Shown here one piece after another: positions 33,141 to 40,912 of a DNA stretch of 64,000 nt (the first letter of the stretch is position 1; the number at the start of each line of letters is the position of its first letter). A program made the position numbers and the translations under genes. Under the pieces are notes generated by a model. That model was not told the origin of the DNA. It worked only from the letters and a program-made list of their open reading frames with translations, and made no database searches. Origin of the DNA: Cupriavidus oxalaticus (lineage in GTDB: Bacteria; Pseudomonadota; Gammaproteobacteria; Burkholderiales; Burkholderiaceae); the NCBI RefSeq assembly GCF_016894385.1, contig NZ_CP069811.1, positions 348,501 to 412,500 on the forward strand. The letters are read 5' to 3'.

Positions 33141-34684
33141 ACGTTGCGCTCCTGGGTCTTCCAATGAGGTTGGCGAAGCTCGCGCTTCAGGATCTTGCCG
33201 ACGGCATTGCGCGGCAGTTCGGCGACATGCACGAAATCCCGTGGCCGCTTGTACGACGCCAGGTGCGCTTGCCCCAGCGCAGCCAGTTCGTCGCCGGCGA
33301 TGGGCTGGCCGTCCCGGGATTCGTAGTAGGCCACCACCTTTTCGCCGAATTCTTCGTCGGGCAGGCCGACCACCGCGATGTCGAGCAGGCCGGGGTGCTG
33401 GTAGAACGCGGCCTCGATTTCCGCGGGATAGATGTTGACCCCGCCGGAGATGATCATGTCCTTGGCGCGGTCGGTGATGTAGAGATAGCCGTCCGCGTCG
33501 AGATGCCCCATGTCGCCCGTGCGGAAGAAACCGCGCGCATCGAGCGTGTCTTCATCCAGCGGTGGTGCGTTGAGATAGCTCTTGATCACGGCGGGCGTGT
33601 CGACCCAGATTTCGCCGACGGTGCCGCAAGGGCACGGCTTGCCGTCCTCGTCGCGGATTTCCACTTCCACGCCGTCATAGGGCAGGCCGCTGGAGCCGGG
33701 TTTGCGGAAGTGGTCGTCCGGCTTCATGCCGGCGACCATGCCGGTCTCGGTGGAGCCGTAGCCCTCATGCAGCACCGGCCCGAACTGCTCGTGCACCCAC
33801 CGCTTGATCGCCATGGGTACAGGCGCGGCGCCGATGCCCATGCTCTTGAGGCGCGGCACCTGGCGGCCCGAGGCCTCCTGGTAGCTCTTGAGCCGCTTGT
33901 ACATGGTGGGCACGCCCGTCCAGTGCGTGACGCCGTGCTGCTCGGCCAGGTCGAACCAGTGCGCGGCATCGAAGCGGTTCTGCAAGACCAGCATGGAGCC
34001 GCTCGCCATCGCCGCGCGCACCTGCGAAGGGCCGGAACCGTGGTGCAGCGGCATGGACACCAGCACCACGTCGCAGGCCTGGTAGCGCTTGTACGCCCCG
34101 CCCTGGGCTTCGAGGTAGCGGTTCAGTCGCTCGTTGCCGGGCTCGGGCCGCAGATGGCGCTCCACGCCCTTGGGCCTGCCCGTGGTACCCGAGGTGTAGA
34201 TGATCTGCTCGCACAGCTCATCCATGGCGAGCGGTGCGCCGGCCGGCCGGATCAGCGCGTTCCACTGGCTCCCTGCGCCGGTCCGGTTCACCGGAATGAT
34301 GGCGTCCCGCGGCAGCGCGGAGATCTTGTCCATGAACGCCTGGGGCGGCTCGTCGTCCAGGATCAGCATCCTGGCGCCGGCGTTCTCCAGCACATAATTG
34401 ACCTCGTCGGCCACCAGGCGCCAGTTGATGCCCAGCAGCCGGGCCTTGAGCTTGGACAGCGCCAGCATCAGGGTGACCCATTGCGACGTGGTCTGCATGC
34501 GCAGCGCCACGATGTCGCCGGCGCTTATGCCGCGCCGGGCCAGCTGGTTGGCGATGTTGTCGGCCAGCGTGTTGAGTTCGCGCCAGCTCAGGGTCTGGTC
34601 TGCGGCGACCACGGCGGGCCGGTCCGGCTGGACCTGCGCCCAGTGTTCCGGCAAGTTTGGTGCGGTTGTCATCGGCGTGTCCAT
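33137..34684 (-). CDS. AMP-forming acyl-CoA synthetase
   Basis: A 515-residue ANL-superfamily ligase that activates a carboxylate via acyl-AMP. Motifs are IIYTSGTTGRPKGVER (P-loop), YGSTETGMVAG, FFRTGDMGHLDADGYLYI and the C-terminal Lys in LPRNAVGKILKREL. Two in-frame ATGs (34684 and 34672) are possible and neither has a strong ribosome site, but coupling to the preceding acyl-CoA dehydrogenase stop (34688) fits either. It should be the first enzymatic step for the acid taken up by this operon's Bug protein. Confidence 0.92.
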   Translation of the reverse strand: MDTPMTTAPNLPEHWAQVQPDRPAVVAADQTLSWRELNTLADNIANQLARRGISAGDIVALRMQTTSQWVTLMLALSKLKARLLGINWRLVADEVNYVLENAGARMLILDDEPPQAFMDKISALPRDAIIPVNRTGAGSQWNALIRPAGAPLAMDELCEQIIYTSGTTGRPKGVERHLRPEPGNERLNRYLEAQGGAYKRYQACDVVLVSMPLHHGSGPSQVRAAMASGSMLVLQNRFDAAHWFDLAEQHGVTHWTGVPTMYKRLKSYQEASGRQVPRLKSMGIGAAPVPMAIKRWVHEQFGPVLHEGYGSTETGMVAGMKPDDHFRKPGSSGLPYDGVEVEIRDEDGKPCPCGTVGEIWVDTPAVIKSYLNAPPLDEDTLDARGFFRTGDMGHLDADGYLYITDRAKDMIISGGVNIYPAEIEAAFYQHPGLLDIAVVGLPDEEFGEKVVAYYESRDGQPIAGDELAALGQAHLASYKRPRDFVHVAELPRNAVGKILKRELRQPHWKTQERNV

Positions 34685-34687
34685 CCG

Positions 34688-35839
34688 TCAGCGGAACAGG
34701 TGGCGGGCCAGCACGTGGTACTTGTGCACCTCGGTCGGGCCTTCATAGATGCGGGCAGGGCGCTGCGAGCGGTACCAGTGCGCGATGGGGTTGTCCAGCG
34801 ACACCCCGGCCGCGCCAAACACCTGCACGCCGCGGTCGAGCACGCGGCCGACCACCTCGGTGGCCTGCATCTTGATCAGGCTGGCCTCGACGCGCGTGTC
34901 GTGGCCGGCGTCGGCCTTCCTGGCGGCGGCGTACATCATCAGGCGGCACTGGTTGATGTCGATCCACGAGTCCACGACCATGGCCTGGATCGCCTGCTTC
35001 TGCGACAGGGCGGAGCCGAAGGCCACGCGCTGCTTCGCATACTCGGTCATCATGTCGAGCGTGCGCATGGCGATGCCCAGCGCGCGCGCGCCGACGCCGA
35101 AGCGCGCCTGCGACAGGATGATCTGCGCGTTGCGGAAGCCTTCGCCGCTGGCGCCGATCAACGCGTCCTCCGTCACTTCGCAGTTGTCGAAGATCAGCTC
35201 GTTGGTGATCATGCCGTCCAGCGTCTGGATGTCGCGCGACACCTTCAGGCCCGGGTTGGACTTGTCCACCGCGAACATGGAGATGCCGCCGTGCTGGCGC
35301 TTTTCCTGGTCAGTCACGGCCACGACGAAGATCACCTCGGCGGGGCCGACGCTGGAGATGAAGACCTTGGTGCCGTTGATCACCCACTTGTCGCCCCGCT
35401 TGACGGCCTTGGTCTGGATCGCATTGCCGGGGTCGGCGCCGCCCGAGGGCTCGGTCTGCGCAAACGCATACCGCAGCCGGTCCTCCAGGCAGGGATCGAG
35501 GTAGCGCGCCTTCTGCACGCCCGTGGCGTTGAAGAGGAACGGCGGCACCCGCCCCCCGAACTGCAGCGGCACGAGGCATTGGTAGCTCTCCTCGGTGACC
35601 GCCAGTTGCTGCGTCACGGTCAGCCTGGCGCCGCCCAGATGCTCGGGCAGCGTCAGGCCCCACAGGCCCACCTCCCTGGCGGCCCGGGTGCCGGGCAGCA
35701 GGTCCTGCGGGGTGATCTCGCCGCCCTGCAGCTTCCTGGCCTCCAGCGGCATCTGGTGCTTGTGCACCAGCTTGCGGGTGAGGTCGACGATGGCACGCGT
35801 GTCCTCGTCGAATTCGACCATGTAGTCGATCATGGACAT
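34688..35839 (-). CDS. Acyl-CoA dehydrogenase
   Basis: A 383-residue FAD-dependent acyl-CoA dehydrogenase introducing an alpha,beta double bond. AFAQTEPSGGADPGNAIQTK is the FAD/substrate loop, WVINGTKVFISSVGPAEVIF the central barrel, and the catalytic base Glu lies in RIYEGPTEVHKYHVLAR. The N-terminal helical domain is full length. ATG 35839 has GGAG only two bases away. ATG 35833 gives ideal spacing and may be the true start. It sits between the thiolase-like and ligase genes. Confidence 0.93.
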   Translation of the reverse strand: MSMIDYMVEFDEDTRAIVDLTRKLVHKHQMPLEARKLQGGEITPQDLLPGTRAAREVGLWGLTLPEHLGGARLTVTQQLAVTEESYQCLVPLQFGGRVPPFLFNATGVQKARYLDPCLEDRLRYAFAQTEPSGGADPGNAIQTKAVKRGDKWVINGTKVFISSVGPAEVIFVVAVTDQEKRQHGGISMFAVDKSNPGLKVSRDIQTLDGMITNELIFDNCEVTEDALIGASGEGFRNAQIILSQARFGVGARALGIAMRTLDMMTEYAKQRVAFGSALSQKQAIQAMVVDSWIDINQCRLMMYAAARKADAGHDTRVEASLIKMQATEVVGRVLDRGVQVFGAAGVSLDNPIAHWYRSQRPARIYEGPTEVHKYHVLARHLFR

Positions 35840-35862
35840 GTCTCCTTGTTGTCAGTCGTAAT

Positions 35863-37008
35863 TCAGATGCTGAGCACGTGCGCGTAGCAGACGGCGCCCA
35901 CGCCCACCATGTGCGCGAGCCCGGTGCGCGCCCGGGGCTGCTGCCGCTGCCCGGCCTCGCCGCGCAGTTGCAGCGTGATTTCGGCGATCTGGCCAACGCC
36001 GGTGGGACCGATCGGGTGCCCCATGGCAATGAGCCCGCCGGATGGGCTCACCGCCACCTTGCCGCCGATGTGGAAGTCGCCCGCCTTCAGGGCCGGTATG
36101 GCCTGGCCCGGCTTGCACAGGCCCATGGCCTCGAGGTACAGCACTTCCTCGATCGCAAAGGCGTCGTGCAGCTCGACCACGTCGAGCGCCGTGGGCGCTA
36201 CGCCGGCCTCCTGCAGCGCCTGCAGGCAGGTGGCCTGCGTGAGCAGTTCGTCGAACGCGGTGGCGTCCTTGTAGACGGCCTGGCTCCGGGCGGCCGACGA
36301 CAGCACCCGCACCGCGCGGCCGGGATCGATGCCATGCGCCTGGATCGCGTCTTCGGACATCAGCACCACGGCCGCCGCGCCTTCGCCGACCGGCGTGCAT
36401 TGCAGCACCGTGAGGTCGCCCGACACCTTGCGCCCGCCCAGCACCTCGTCGAGCGTGCGCGGCTTCTGGCGCTGGGCGTTCGGGTTGAGCGCGCCGTTGT
36501 TGTGGTTCTTCACCGCCGCCAGCGCGATGTCGCGCATGTCGGCGCCGGAGCGATGCACGTATTTGTCTGCCAGCAGCGCAAAGTGGGTGAAGGGCGCGAT
36601 GTACTCGCTGGCCAGTTGCTCGATGCCGGCCTGCGTCTCGCCGCGCACCACCGGCGCGCGCTTGTCCACGCCCAGCACCAGCGCGGTATCGGCCAGGCCG
36701 CTGGCCACTTCGATGCAGGCATTGCGGAACGCCGTGGAACCGGAGGCCGAAGCGTTTTCGACATGGGCGATGGGCAGTCCTGTCGCCCCGAGGTGGCGCA
36801 GGATGGGCCTGCCGCAGGCCATGCCCAGCAGCGCCCGGGCAACATAGGCCGTGTCCACGCCGGCGATCGGCACCCCCGCGTCTGCCAGCGCCTGGCGCGC
36901 GGCAGTCAGGCCCAGGGTTACGTACGGCGTATCCGACGGATCCTGGTAGCGGTGCCAGCCAATGCCCACGACGTACACCGGGCGCAGGTCTTTCAGTGTC
37001 CGCTTCAT
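35863..37008 (-). CDS. Thiolase-fold protein lacking the nucleophilic Cys (SCP2-thiolase/Ltp-type)
   Basis: A 381-residue protein of the lipid-transfer/SCP2-thiolase class. The usual CASG nucleophile motif reads S87-ASG (VENASASGSTAFRNA), so the nucleophilic Cys is replaced by Ser. The later catalytic loop GGLIAMGHPIGPTGV with its His is kept. Ltp-type retro-aldolases form complexes with DUF35 partners and do not depend on thiolytic chemistry. Here the DUF35 gene overlaps by four bases (ATGA). Carbon-carbon cleavage by retro-aldol rather than thiolysis is therefore my preferred inference. Confidence 0.88.
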   Translation of the reverse strand: MKRTLKDLRPVYVVGIGWHRYQDPSDTPYVTLGLTAARQALADAGVPIAGVDTAYVARALLGMACGRPILRHLGATGLPIAHVENASASGSTAFRNACIEVASGLADTALVLGVDKRAPVVRGETQAGIEQLASEYIAPFTHFALLADKYVHRSGADMRDIALAAVKNHNNGALNPNAQRQKPRTLDEVLGGRKVSGDLTVLQCTPVGEGAAAVVLMSEDAIQAHGIDPGRAVRVLSSAARSQAVYKDATAFDELLTQATCLQALQEAGVAPTALDVVELHDAFAIEEVLYLEAMGLCKPGQAIPALKAGDFHIGGKVAVSPSGGLIAMGHPIGPTGVGQIAEITLQLRGEAGQRQQPRARTGLAHMVGVGAVCYAHVLSI

Positions 37009-37415
37009 GCCGTCACCCCGAAGCGGAATGCCAGCACCGCGGGGTCTTGCCCGCGCTGACGCAGCACGCCATGCACGCGGCGGCCATGCCAGTCGCCCGC
37101 CGCGTGCCCCACGTCCAGCAGGGCGCGCACCACCGGGCCGGCATCGAGCCGGACTTCGGCCACCGTGAATGGCACCGCGGGCTCCGGCTGGGCATGGATG
37201 TGGACCTGGCTGCTGCCGAGCACCACGCCTTGCGCGGCCAGTTCGATATCGGCCAGTTCGGCGCTGCCGCAGCACTCGCAGCCGTAGTGCTGGGGTGGGA
37301 ACGCCACTTCATTGCACGCGGTGCAGCGGACTCCCTTGAGAAAAGGGGTCTGATGGGCGTCCCAACCACAGAGGGTGGGTTTTTCGATCTGGAAGCTTGT
37401 CTCGTCTGTCGTCAT
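37005..37415 (-). CDS. DUF35 Zn-ribbon/OB-fold protein
   Basis: A 136-residue partner protein with a rubredoxin-like zinc ribbon, C31-x2-C34 (RCTACNE) and C46-x2-C49 (CECC), followed by an OB-fold (VLGSSQVHIHAQPEPAVPFT onward). Such proteins bind acyl-CoA and pair with thiolase-fold enzymes, as ChsH2 does with Ltp2. It is the first gene of the minus-strand operon and its stop overlaps the thiolase-like start. The TetR-type operator lies just upstream. Confidence 0.92.
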   Translation of the reverse strand: MTTDETSFQIEKPTLCGWDAHQTPFLKGVRCTACNEVAFPPQHYGCECCGSAELADIELAAQGVVLGSSQVHIHAQPEPAVPFTVAEVRLDAGPVVRALLDVGHAAGDWHGRRVHGVLRQRGQDPAVLAFRFGVTA

Positions 37416-37433
37416 GTTTTTTCCTCAACTTAC

Positions 37434-37451
37434 TTACCATATGGTCGGTAA
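37434..37451. promoter_or_regulatory. TetR-type operator between divergent acyl-CoA genes
   Basis: TTACCATATGGTCGGTAA is an inverted repeat (TTACC...GGTAA, further flanked by AC and GT) with an inner perfect palindrome ACCATATGGT. It lies 18 bases from the DUF35 start and 77 from the racemase start. TetR regulators of acyl-CoA metabolism bind similar ACCGACC-type palindromes. The TetR gene two positions downstream is the natural ligand-controlled repressor. Confidence 0.7.
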
Positions 37452-37528
37452 GTTTGTATGATTTGGCAAATAGGGTTTTCCGCAGGTCCTGCCTTTCCAT
37501 CCCATCCATCTCAACAAGGAGCACCAGC

Positions 37529-38662
37529 ATGGGCCCACTCGCAGGCGTCAAAGTGATCGAAATCAGCGGCATCGGACCCGGTCCGTTCTGCGGCATGCTG
37601 CTGGCCGACCTGGGGGCGACCGTCATCGCCGTCGAGCCGCCGGAGCGCCTGGCCGCGCCGGAACGGCCCCATGCCATCACCAGCCGCGGCAAGCAATCGG
37701 TGGTGCTGAATCTCAAGGATCCCGTCGCCGTGGAGGCCGTGTTGCGGCTGTGCGAGGACGCCGACCTGCTGATCGAGGGCATGCGTCCCGGCGTGATGGA
37801 GCGCCTGGGCCTCGGACCAGAGGTGTGTCTGCAGCGCCGGCCCGCGCTGGTGTACGGCCGCATGACGGGCTGGGGCCAGCATGGCCCGTGGGCGCCGCGC
37901 GCCGGCCACGACAGCAACTACACCGCCCTCAGCGGCGCCCTGTGGTTTGCCGGGCCGGCCGGTGAGCCGCCGGTGGCGCCGTCCACCGTACTGGGCGACG
38001 TGGCCGGCGGCGCGCTGTATCTGGCAGTGGGGCTGCTGGCCGCCCTGCAGCATGCGCGCAGCACGGGGCAAGGACAGGTCGTCGATGCCGCCATCGTCGA
38101 TGGCGCGGCCCACATGCTGAACCTGATGCTGGGTGCCATCCAGCGGCGCGGCGGCAACTTCGAGCGCGGCACGCAGGCTTTTGACAGTTCGCACTGGGCG
38201 GCGCAAAGCTACCAGTGCCGGGACGGCGGCTGGATCAACTTTGCGCCGCTGGAGCCGAAGTTCTATGCCGAACTGCTCGCGCGCCTGGGGCTGGACGGCG
38301 ACGCGCGCTTTGTCCGCGGCCAGAACGACCCCGGCCTGTGGCCCGAGCTCAGGCAAGCCATGGCCGCACTGATGCGCTCGCGCACCCGCGCCGAATGGGA
38401 AGCCCGCCTGGGCGGCAGCGACGCCTGCTGGGCGCCCGTGCTGGCGCCGCACGAGGCCGCCCGCCACCCGCACATGGCCGCGCGCCAGAGCTATGTCGAG
38501 CGTGGCGGCGTGCTGCAGGCCGCGCCCGCGCCGCGGTTCTCGGCCACGCCGCTGGCGATGCGGGACATCGCGCCCGTCGGTACCCACACGCGTGAAATTC
38601 TGAGCACCCTGGCTCTCACGCCCGATAATCTGGAAAATTTGCTTCGTTCACAAAATACTTGA
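37529..38662 (+). CDS. Alpha-methylacyl-CoA racemase-like CaiB-family protein
   Basis: A 377-residue class III CoA-transferase-fold protein. H127 (AGHDSNYTALSG) and D157 (TVLGDVAGG) match the catalytic His/Asp pair of alpha-methylacyl-CoA racemases, which true CoA-transferases of the fold do not share as a pair. AAGGAG precedes ATG 37529. It is divergent from the acyl-CoA operon and followed 12 bases later by tetR. Racemisation of a 2-methyl-branched acyl-CoA would give the stereoisomer accepted by the acyl-CoA dehydrogenase. CoA transfer remains possible. Confidence 0.85.
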   Translation: MGPLAGVKVIEISGIGPGPFCGMLLADLGATVIAVEPPERLAAPERPHAITSRGKQSVVLNLKDPVAVEAVLRLCEDADLLIEGMRPGVMERLGLGPEVCLQRRPALVYGRMTGWGQHGPWAPRAGHDSNYTALSGALWFAGPAGEPPVAPSTVLGDVAGGALYLAVGLLAALQHARSTGQGQVVDAAIVDGAAHMLNLMLGAIQRRGGNFERGTQAFDSSHWAAQSYQCRDGGWINFAPLEPKFYAELLARLGLDGDARFVRGQNDPGLWPELRQAMAALMRSRTRAEWEARLGGSDACWAPVLAPHEAARHPHMAARQSYVERGGVLQAAPAPRFSATPLAMRDIAPVGTHTREILSTLALTPDNLENLLRSQNT

Positions 38663-38674
38663 ATTCGCCTGACC

Positions 38675-39322
38675 ATGACCGCAACAACACCCCGTCCCGC
38701 CCGAACCCGACGCACCCAGGAGGAGCGGCGCGCCACGTCGGAGCTGGCCTTGATCAAAGCCGCCATGACGGTCATGCGCGCCAAGGGCGTGGGCGGCATG
38801 ACGATTGCCGAGGTGGCCGAGTCCGCGGGCGTCAGCAAGGGTCTCGTCGTTCACCTGTACGGCAACAAGCAGGCCCTGCAACTGGCCGTGCTGACCGAGC
38901 TGCGCACCGAGTTCGCCAAGCGCTTCCACCAGGCGGAAGGGCACACGGTCGGCCTCGAGCGCCTGCGCAGCTTCATACGCGCGCACTTCGGCAGCCTCAG
39001 CAAGCCGGACTCCAACACCCAGGTGTTCTCGGCGCTGTTGTCGGAGGCCATCTTTCAGGATCAGGAGTTCGCCGCGGACGTCGCGAGCATGAACGACGCC
39101 ACGATCGCTTTCGTGCGCGAGTGCCTGGAGGCAGAACAGTCCCGGGGCACCCGCTTCATCGAGTCCGACCTGGACAGCCTGGCCACCTTCATTGTCGCCA
39201 ACATGCGCGGCATCGCGCAGGTCTTTTCCATCAACGCCACTGCCAGGAGCAAGACCCTTGATACGAAAAAGCTGATGCACCTGTGCGAGGCGATGGTGGA
39301 CCGCATGGTGGTTTCCGCTTGA
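38675..39322 (+). CDS. TetR-family transcriptional repressor
   Basis: A 215-residue TetR regulator. The N-terminal HTH reads MTIAEVAESAGVSKGLVVHL, followed by YGNKQALQLAVL; the C-terminal helices form a ligand pocket with no close signature, although the layout resembles BetI-like repressors. It lies 12 bases after the racemase-like gene and is probably co-transcribed and autoregulated. Its target should be the inverted repeat at 37434-37451, controlling both divergent acyl-CoA transcripts in response to an acyl-CoA ligand. Confidence 0.92.
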   Translation: MTATTPRPARTRRTQEERRATSELALIKAAMTVMRAKGVGGMTIAEVAESAGVSKGLVVHLYGNKQALQLAVLTELRTEFAKRFHQAEGHTVGLERLRSFIRAHFGSLSKPDSNTQVFSALLSEAIFQDQEFAADVASMNDATIAFVRECLEAEQSRGTRFIESDLDSLATFIVANMRGIAQVFSINATARSKTLDTKKLMHLCEAMVDRMVVSA

Positions 39323-39340
39323 TGGTGAACTGGCGGCTCC

Positions 39341-39445
39341 GGCGGCAACCCCGCCAGGCCGATCAGGAAGCGATTCGCCGACGAGGAAATCGCCTTGCTT
39401 CCGGAAACGCAATGGTGGGATTGGCCGGACAAGAATTGGAGAGGC
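39341..39445 (+). pseudogene. C-terminal remnant of CatB/Vat-type acetyltransferase
   Basis: The plus frame from 39341 reads [20 protein letters not shown] and then [12 protein letters not shown], the end of hexapeptide-repeat xenobiotic acetyltransferases (GGNPAK-I-KRF...WWDWP). No start or left-handed helix repeats precede it; the tetR stop lies only 19 bases upstream. The rest of the gene is gone. Confidence 0.65.
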
Positions 39446-39512
39446 CGTGTCTTTGCCGTGCTCATCCAACATTGGCGGCCTCTGGCGGCCGGCGGGCTGG
39501 CTGCCATTGGGG

Positions 39513-39821
39513 TTTGCTCACGCGAGCGACTTGTCGGAGACCCGTGACCTGGAGGTCGGCATCGCACAGGGCCGCTTCGTCGTGCCGCACGTCGAGGTCG
39601 CGCGCGACCTGGCGCTCGGTGCGCTCGTCTACGGCATCGGCACCATGCTGCGTCCCGGTGCGCCGGCAGACTATCCGGAGCAGGTCATCCTGGCTGTGCT
39701 GCGCGCGCTCGGCCTCAACGAGGCCGAGGCGGCCGCGCTCGCCACGGCGCCGCTGCCGCAGACCCATGCGCCGCAGGGCGTGATCTTCGAGCGGATCGGG
39801 GCCAATCCGCAGCCTGACTGA
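39513..39821 (+). pseudogene. Probable C-terminal fragment of a second TetR-family regulator
   Basis: The frame encodes HVEVARDLALGALVYGIGTM followed by YPEQVILAVLRALGLNEAEA, resembling the last helices of TetR-type repressors. No HTH precedes it, and the frame opens inside unrelated sequence. It could be translated from ATG 39447 as a 124-residue protein, but I regard it as debris. Confidence 0.45.
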
Positions 39822-39956
39822 TGACGCCCGTCGCGATGGATCAGCTTCCGAATCGCTTGAATGGGGATCACACTACTGCCTTCGATCAGGGCGCGGCATG
39901 ATGCACTGCAGTGAAAGACACCCTGATCGTCACGAATAACCAGAAAGGAGAGTGAA

Positions 39957-40385
39957 GTGATTACTAGCGCACGCAATCAATTCTCGGGCGAAGTCGCGGA
40001 GGCGAAGCACGGCGCCGTCAACGACGAAGTCACGCTGCGCCTGGCCGGCGGGCAGGAAATCGTTGCCACGGTGACCAGCGAAAGCGCCAGGCGCCTCGGG
40101 CTTGCATCAGGCAAGAAGGCTGTTGCCATGGTCAAGGCCAGCTCGGTGATCGTCATGGTAGACGTCGATGTCAGCAAGGTATCGGCGCGCAACGCGATCA
40201 GTGGCAAGGTCACCAACGTCACCAAGGGGGCAGTCAACACGGACGTGACCGTGACCGACGATACGGGTCTGGCGATCTCCGCCATCATCACCAATAGCAG
40301 CGCTGAGCGGCTCGGGCTGGTCGTCGGCAAGCCTGCAGCCGCCATCTTCAAGGCGTCGAGCGTGATCGTGGCGGTAGATGGCTGA
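39957..40385 (+). CDS. mop: Molybdate-binding Mop (molbindin) protein with two TOBE domains
   Basis: A 142-residue protein made of two homologous Mop/TOBE domains (about residues 1-70 and 74-142). Each contains SARN-x-x-SG near its start, a GAVN-x-[DE]VT strand and a [MI]-[VF]-KASSVIV-x-VD end. Such proteins bind molybdate or tungstate oxyanions in the cytoplasm as storage or sensor modules. GTG 39957 is used, with AAGGAG ending seven bases earlier. It converges on an HTH-only ModE gene 17 bases away, so sensor and DNA-binding halves of a classical ModE are encoded side by side. Confidence 0.92.
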   Translation: MITSARNQFSGEVAEAKHGAVNDEVTLRLAGGQEIVATVTSESARRLGLASGKKAVAMVKASSVIVMVDVDVSKVSARNAISGKVTNVTKGAVNTDVTVTDDTGLAISAIITNSSAERLGLVVGKPAAAIFKASSVIVAVDG

Positions 40386-40401
40386 CCGGGTGTAACAGGC
40401 G

Positions 40402-40785
40402 TCAGGCCAGCAGCTTCAGCAATGCCTTGATTTCGGCGGAGCAGGCGGCTGAGGCCTGCGCTTCGATGGCGCGATAGAGCCGGATGACGTCTTCGCCTTC
40501 CGGCGTCAGCGTACTGCCGCCGCGGTGCTCGCCGCCGTGTTCGGACAGCACGGCGGGCCGCCGCATCGACTGGTTGATTTCCTGCAGCAGCAGCCAGGCG
40601 CGCCGGTACGACATGTCGAGGCTGCGTGCCGCGGCCGAAATCGAACCATGCTCGCGGATGGCCTCGAGCAGGTCCACCTTGCCAGGACCGACGGCGACCA
40701 CGTCGGCCACCGTCACGCGCATCCGGAACCGGACCTTGGGCTTGCCGACAACGGTACGGGAGCGGGGCAATGGACGTTTAACCAT
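40402..40785 (-). CDS. modE: ModE-type molybdate regulator, DNA-binding domain only
   Basis: A 127-residue protein corresponding to the N-terminal winged HTH of ModE: VDLLEAIREHGSISAAARSL, DMSYRRAWLLLQEINQS and GGSTLTPEGEDVIRLYRAIE. The two C-terminal Mop domains of E. coli ModE are absent. Stand-alone HTH versions are known in other bacteria. It converges with a two-domain Mop gene, which could supply molybdate sensing. ATG 40785 is preferred over the upstream Met. Two ModE-like boxes nearby (40886, 42471) are probable targets. Confidence 0.9.
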   Translation of the reverse strand: MVKRPLPRSRTVVGKPKVRFRMRVTVADVVAVGPGKVDLLEAIREHGSISAAARSLDMSYRRAWLLLQEINQSMRRPAVLSEHGGEHRGGSTLTPEGEDVIRLYRAIEAQASAACSAEIKALLKLLA

Positions 40786-40885
40786 CGCGCAAGTGTACTG
40801 CAATGCCCGGGTTCCACGGCGTCCGGGTGTGATGACGGCGCCGGGTTCCAGGCATGTTTGGTCGCACGATCGAGCGTTTGACCGC

Positions 40886-40909
40886 CGTTATATACGACGC
40901 TATATTTCG
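40886..40909. promoter_or_regulatory. ModE-like box upstream of nifQ-like gene
   Basis: Half-sites CGTTATAT (40886-40893) and ATATTTCG (40902-40909) flank an 8-base spacer, in inverted orientation with two mismatches. This resembles the CGTTATAT-based ModE operator of E. coli modA. The site ends three bases before the nifQ-like ATG, so binding should block transcription or the region may be the promoter itself. Confidence 0.6.
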
Positions 40910-40912
40910 CTC

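Noticed and set aside
37529..38662. Ordinary formyl/carnitine-type CoA-transferase
   Set aside because: The H127/D157 pair and GHDSNY motif match alpha-methylacyl-CoA racemases, so I preferred that call while leaving transferase open.
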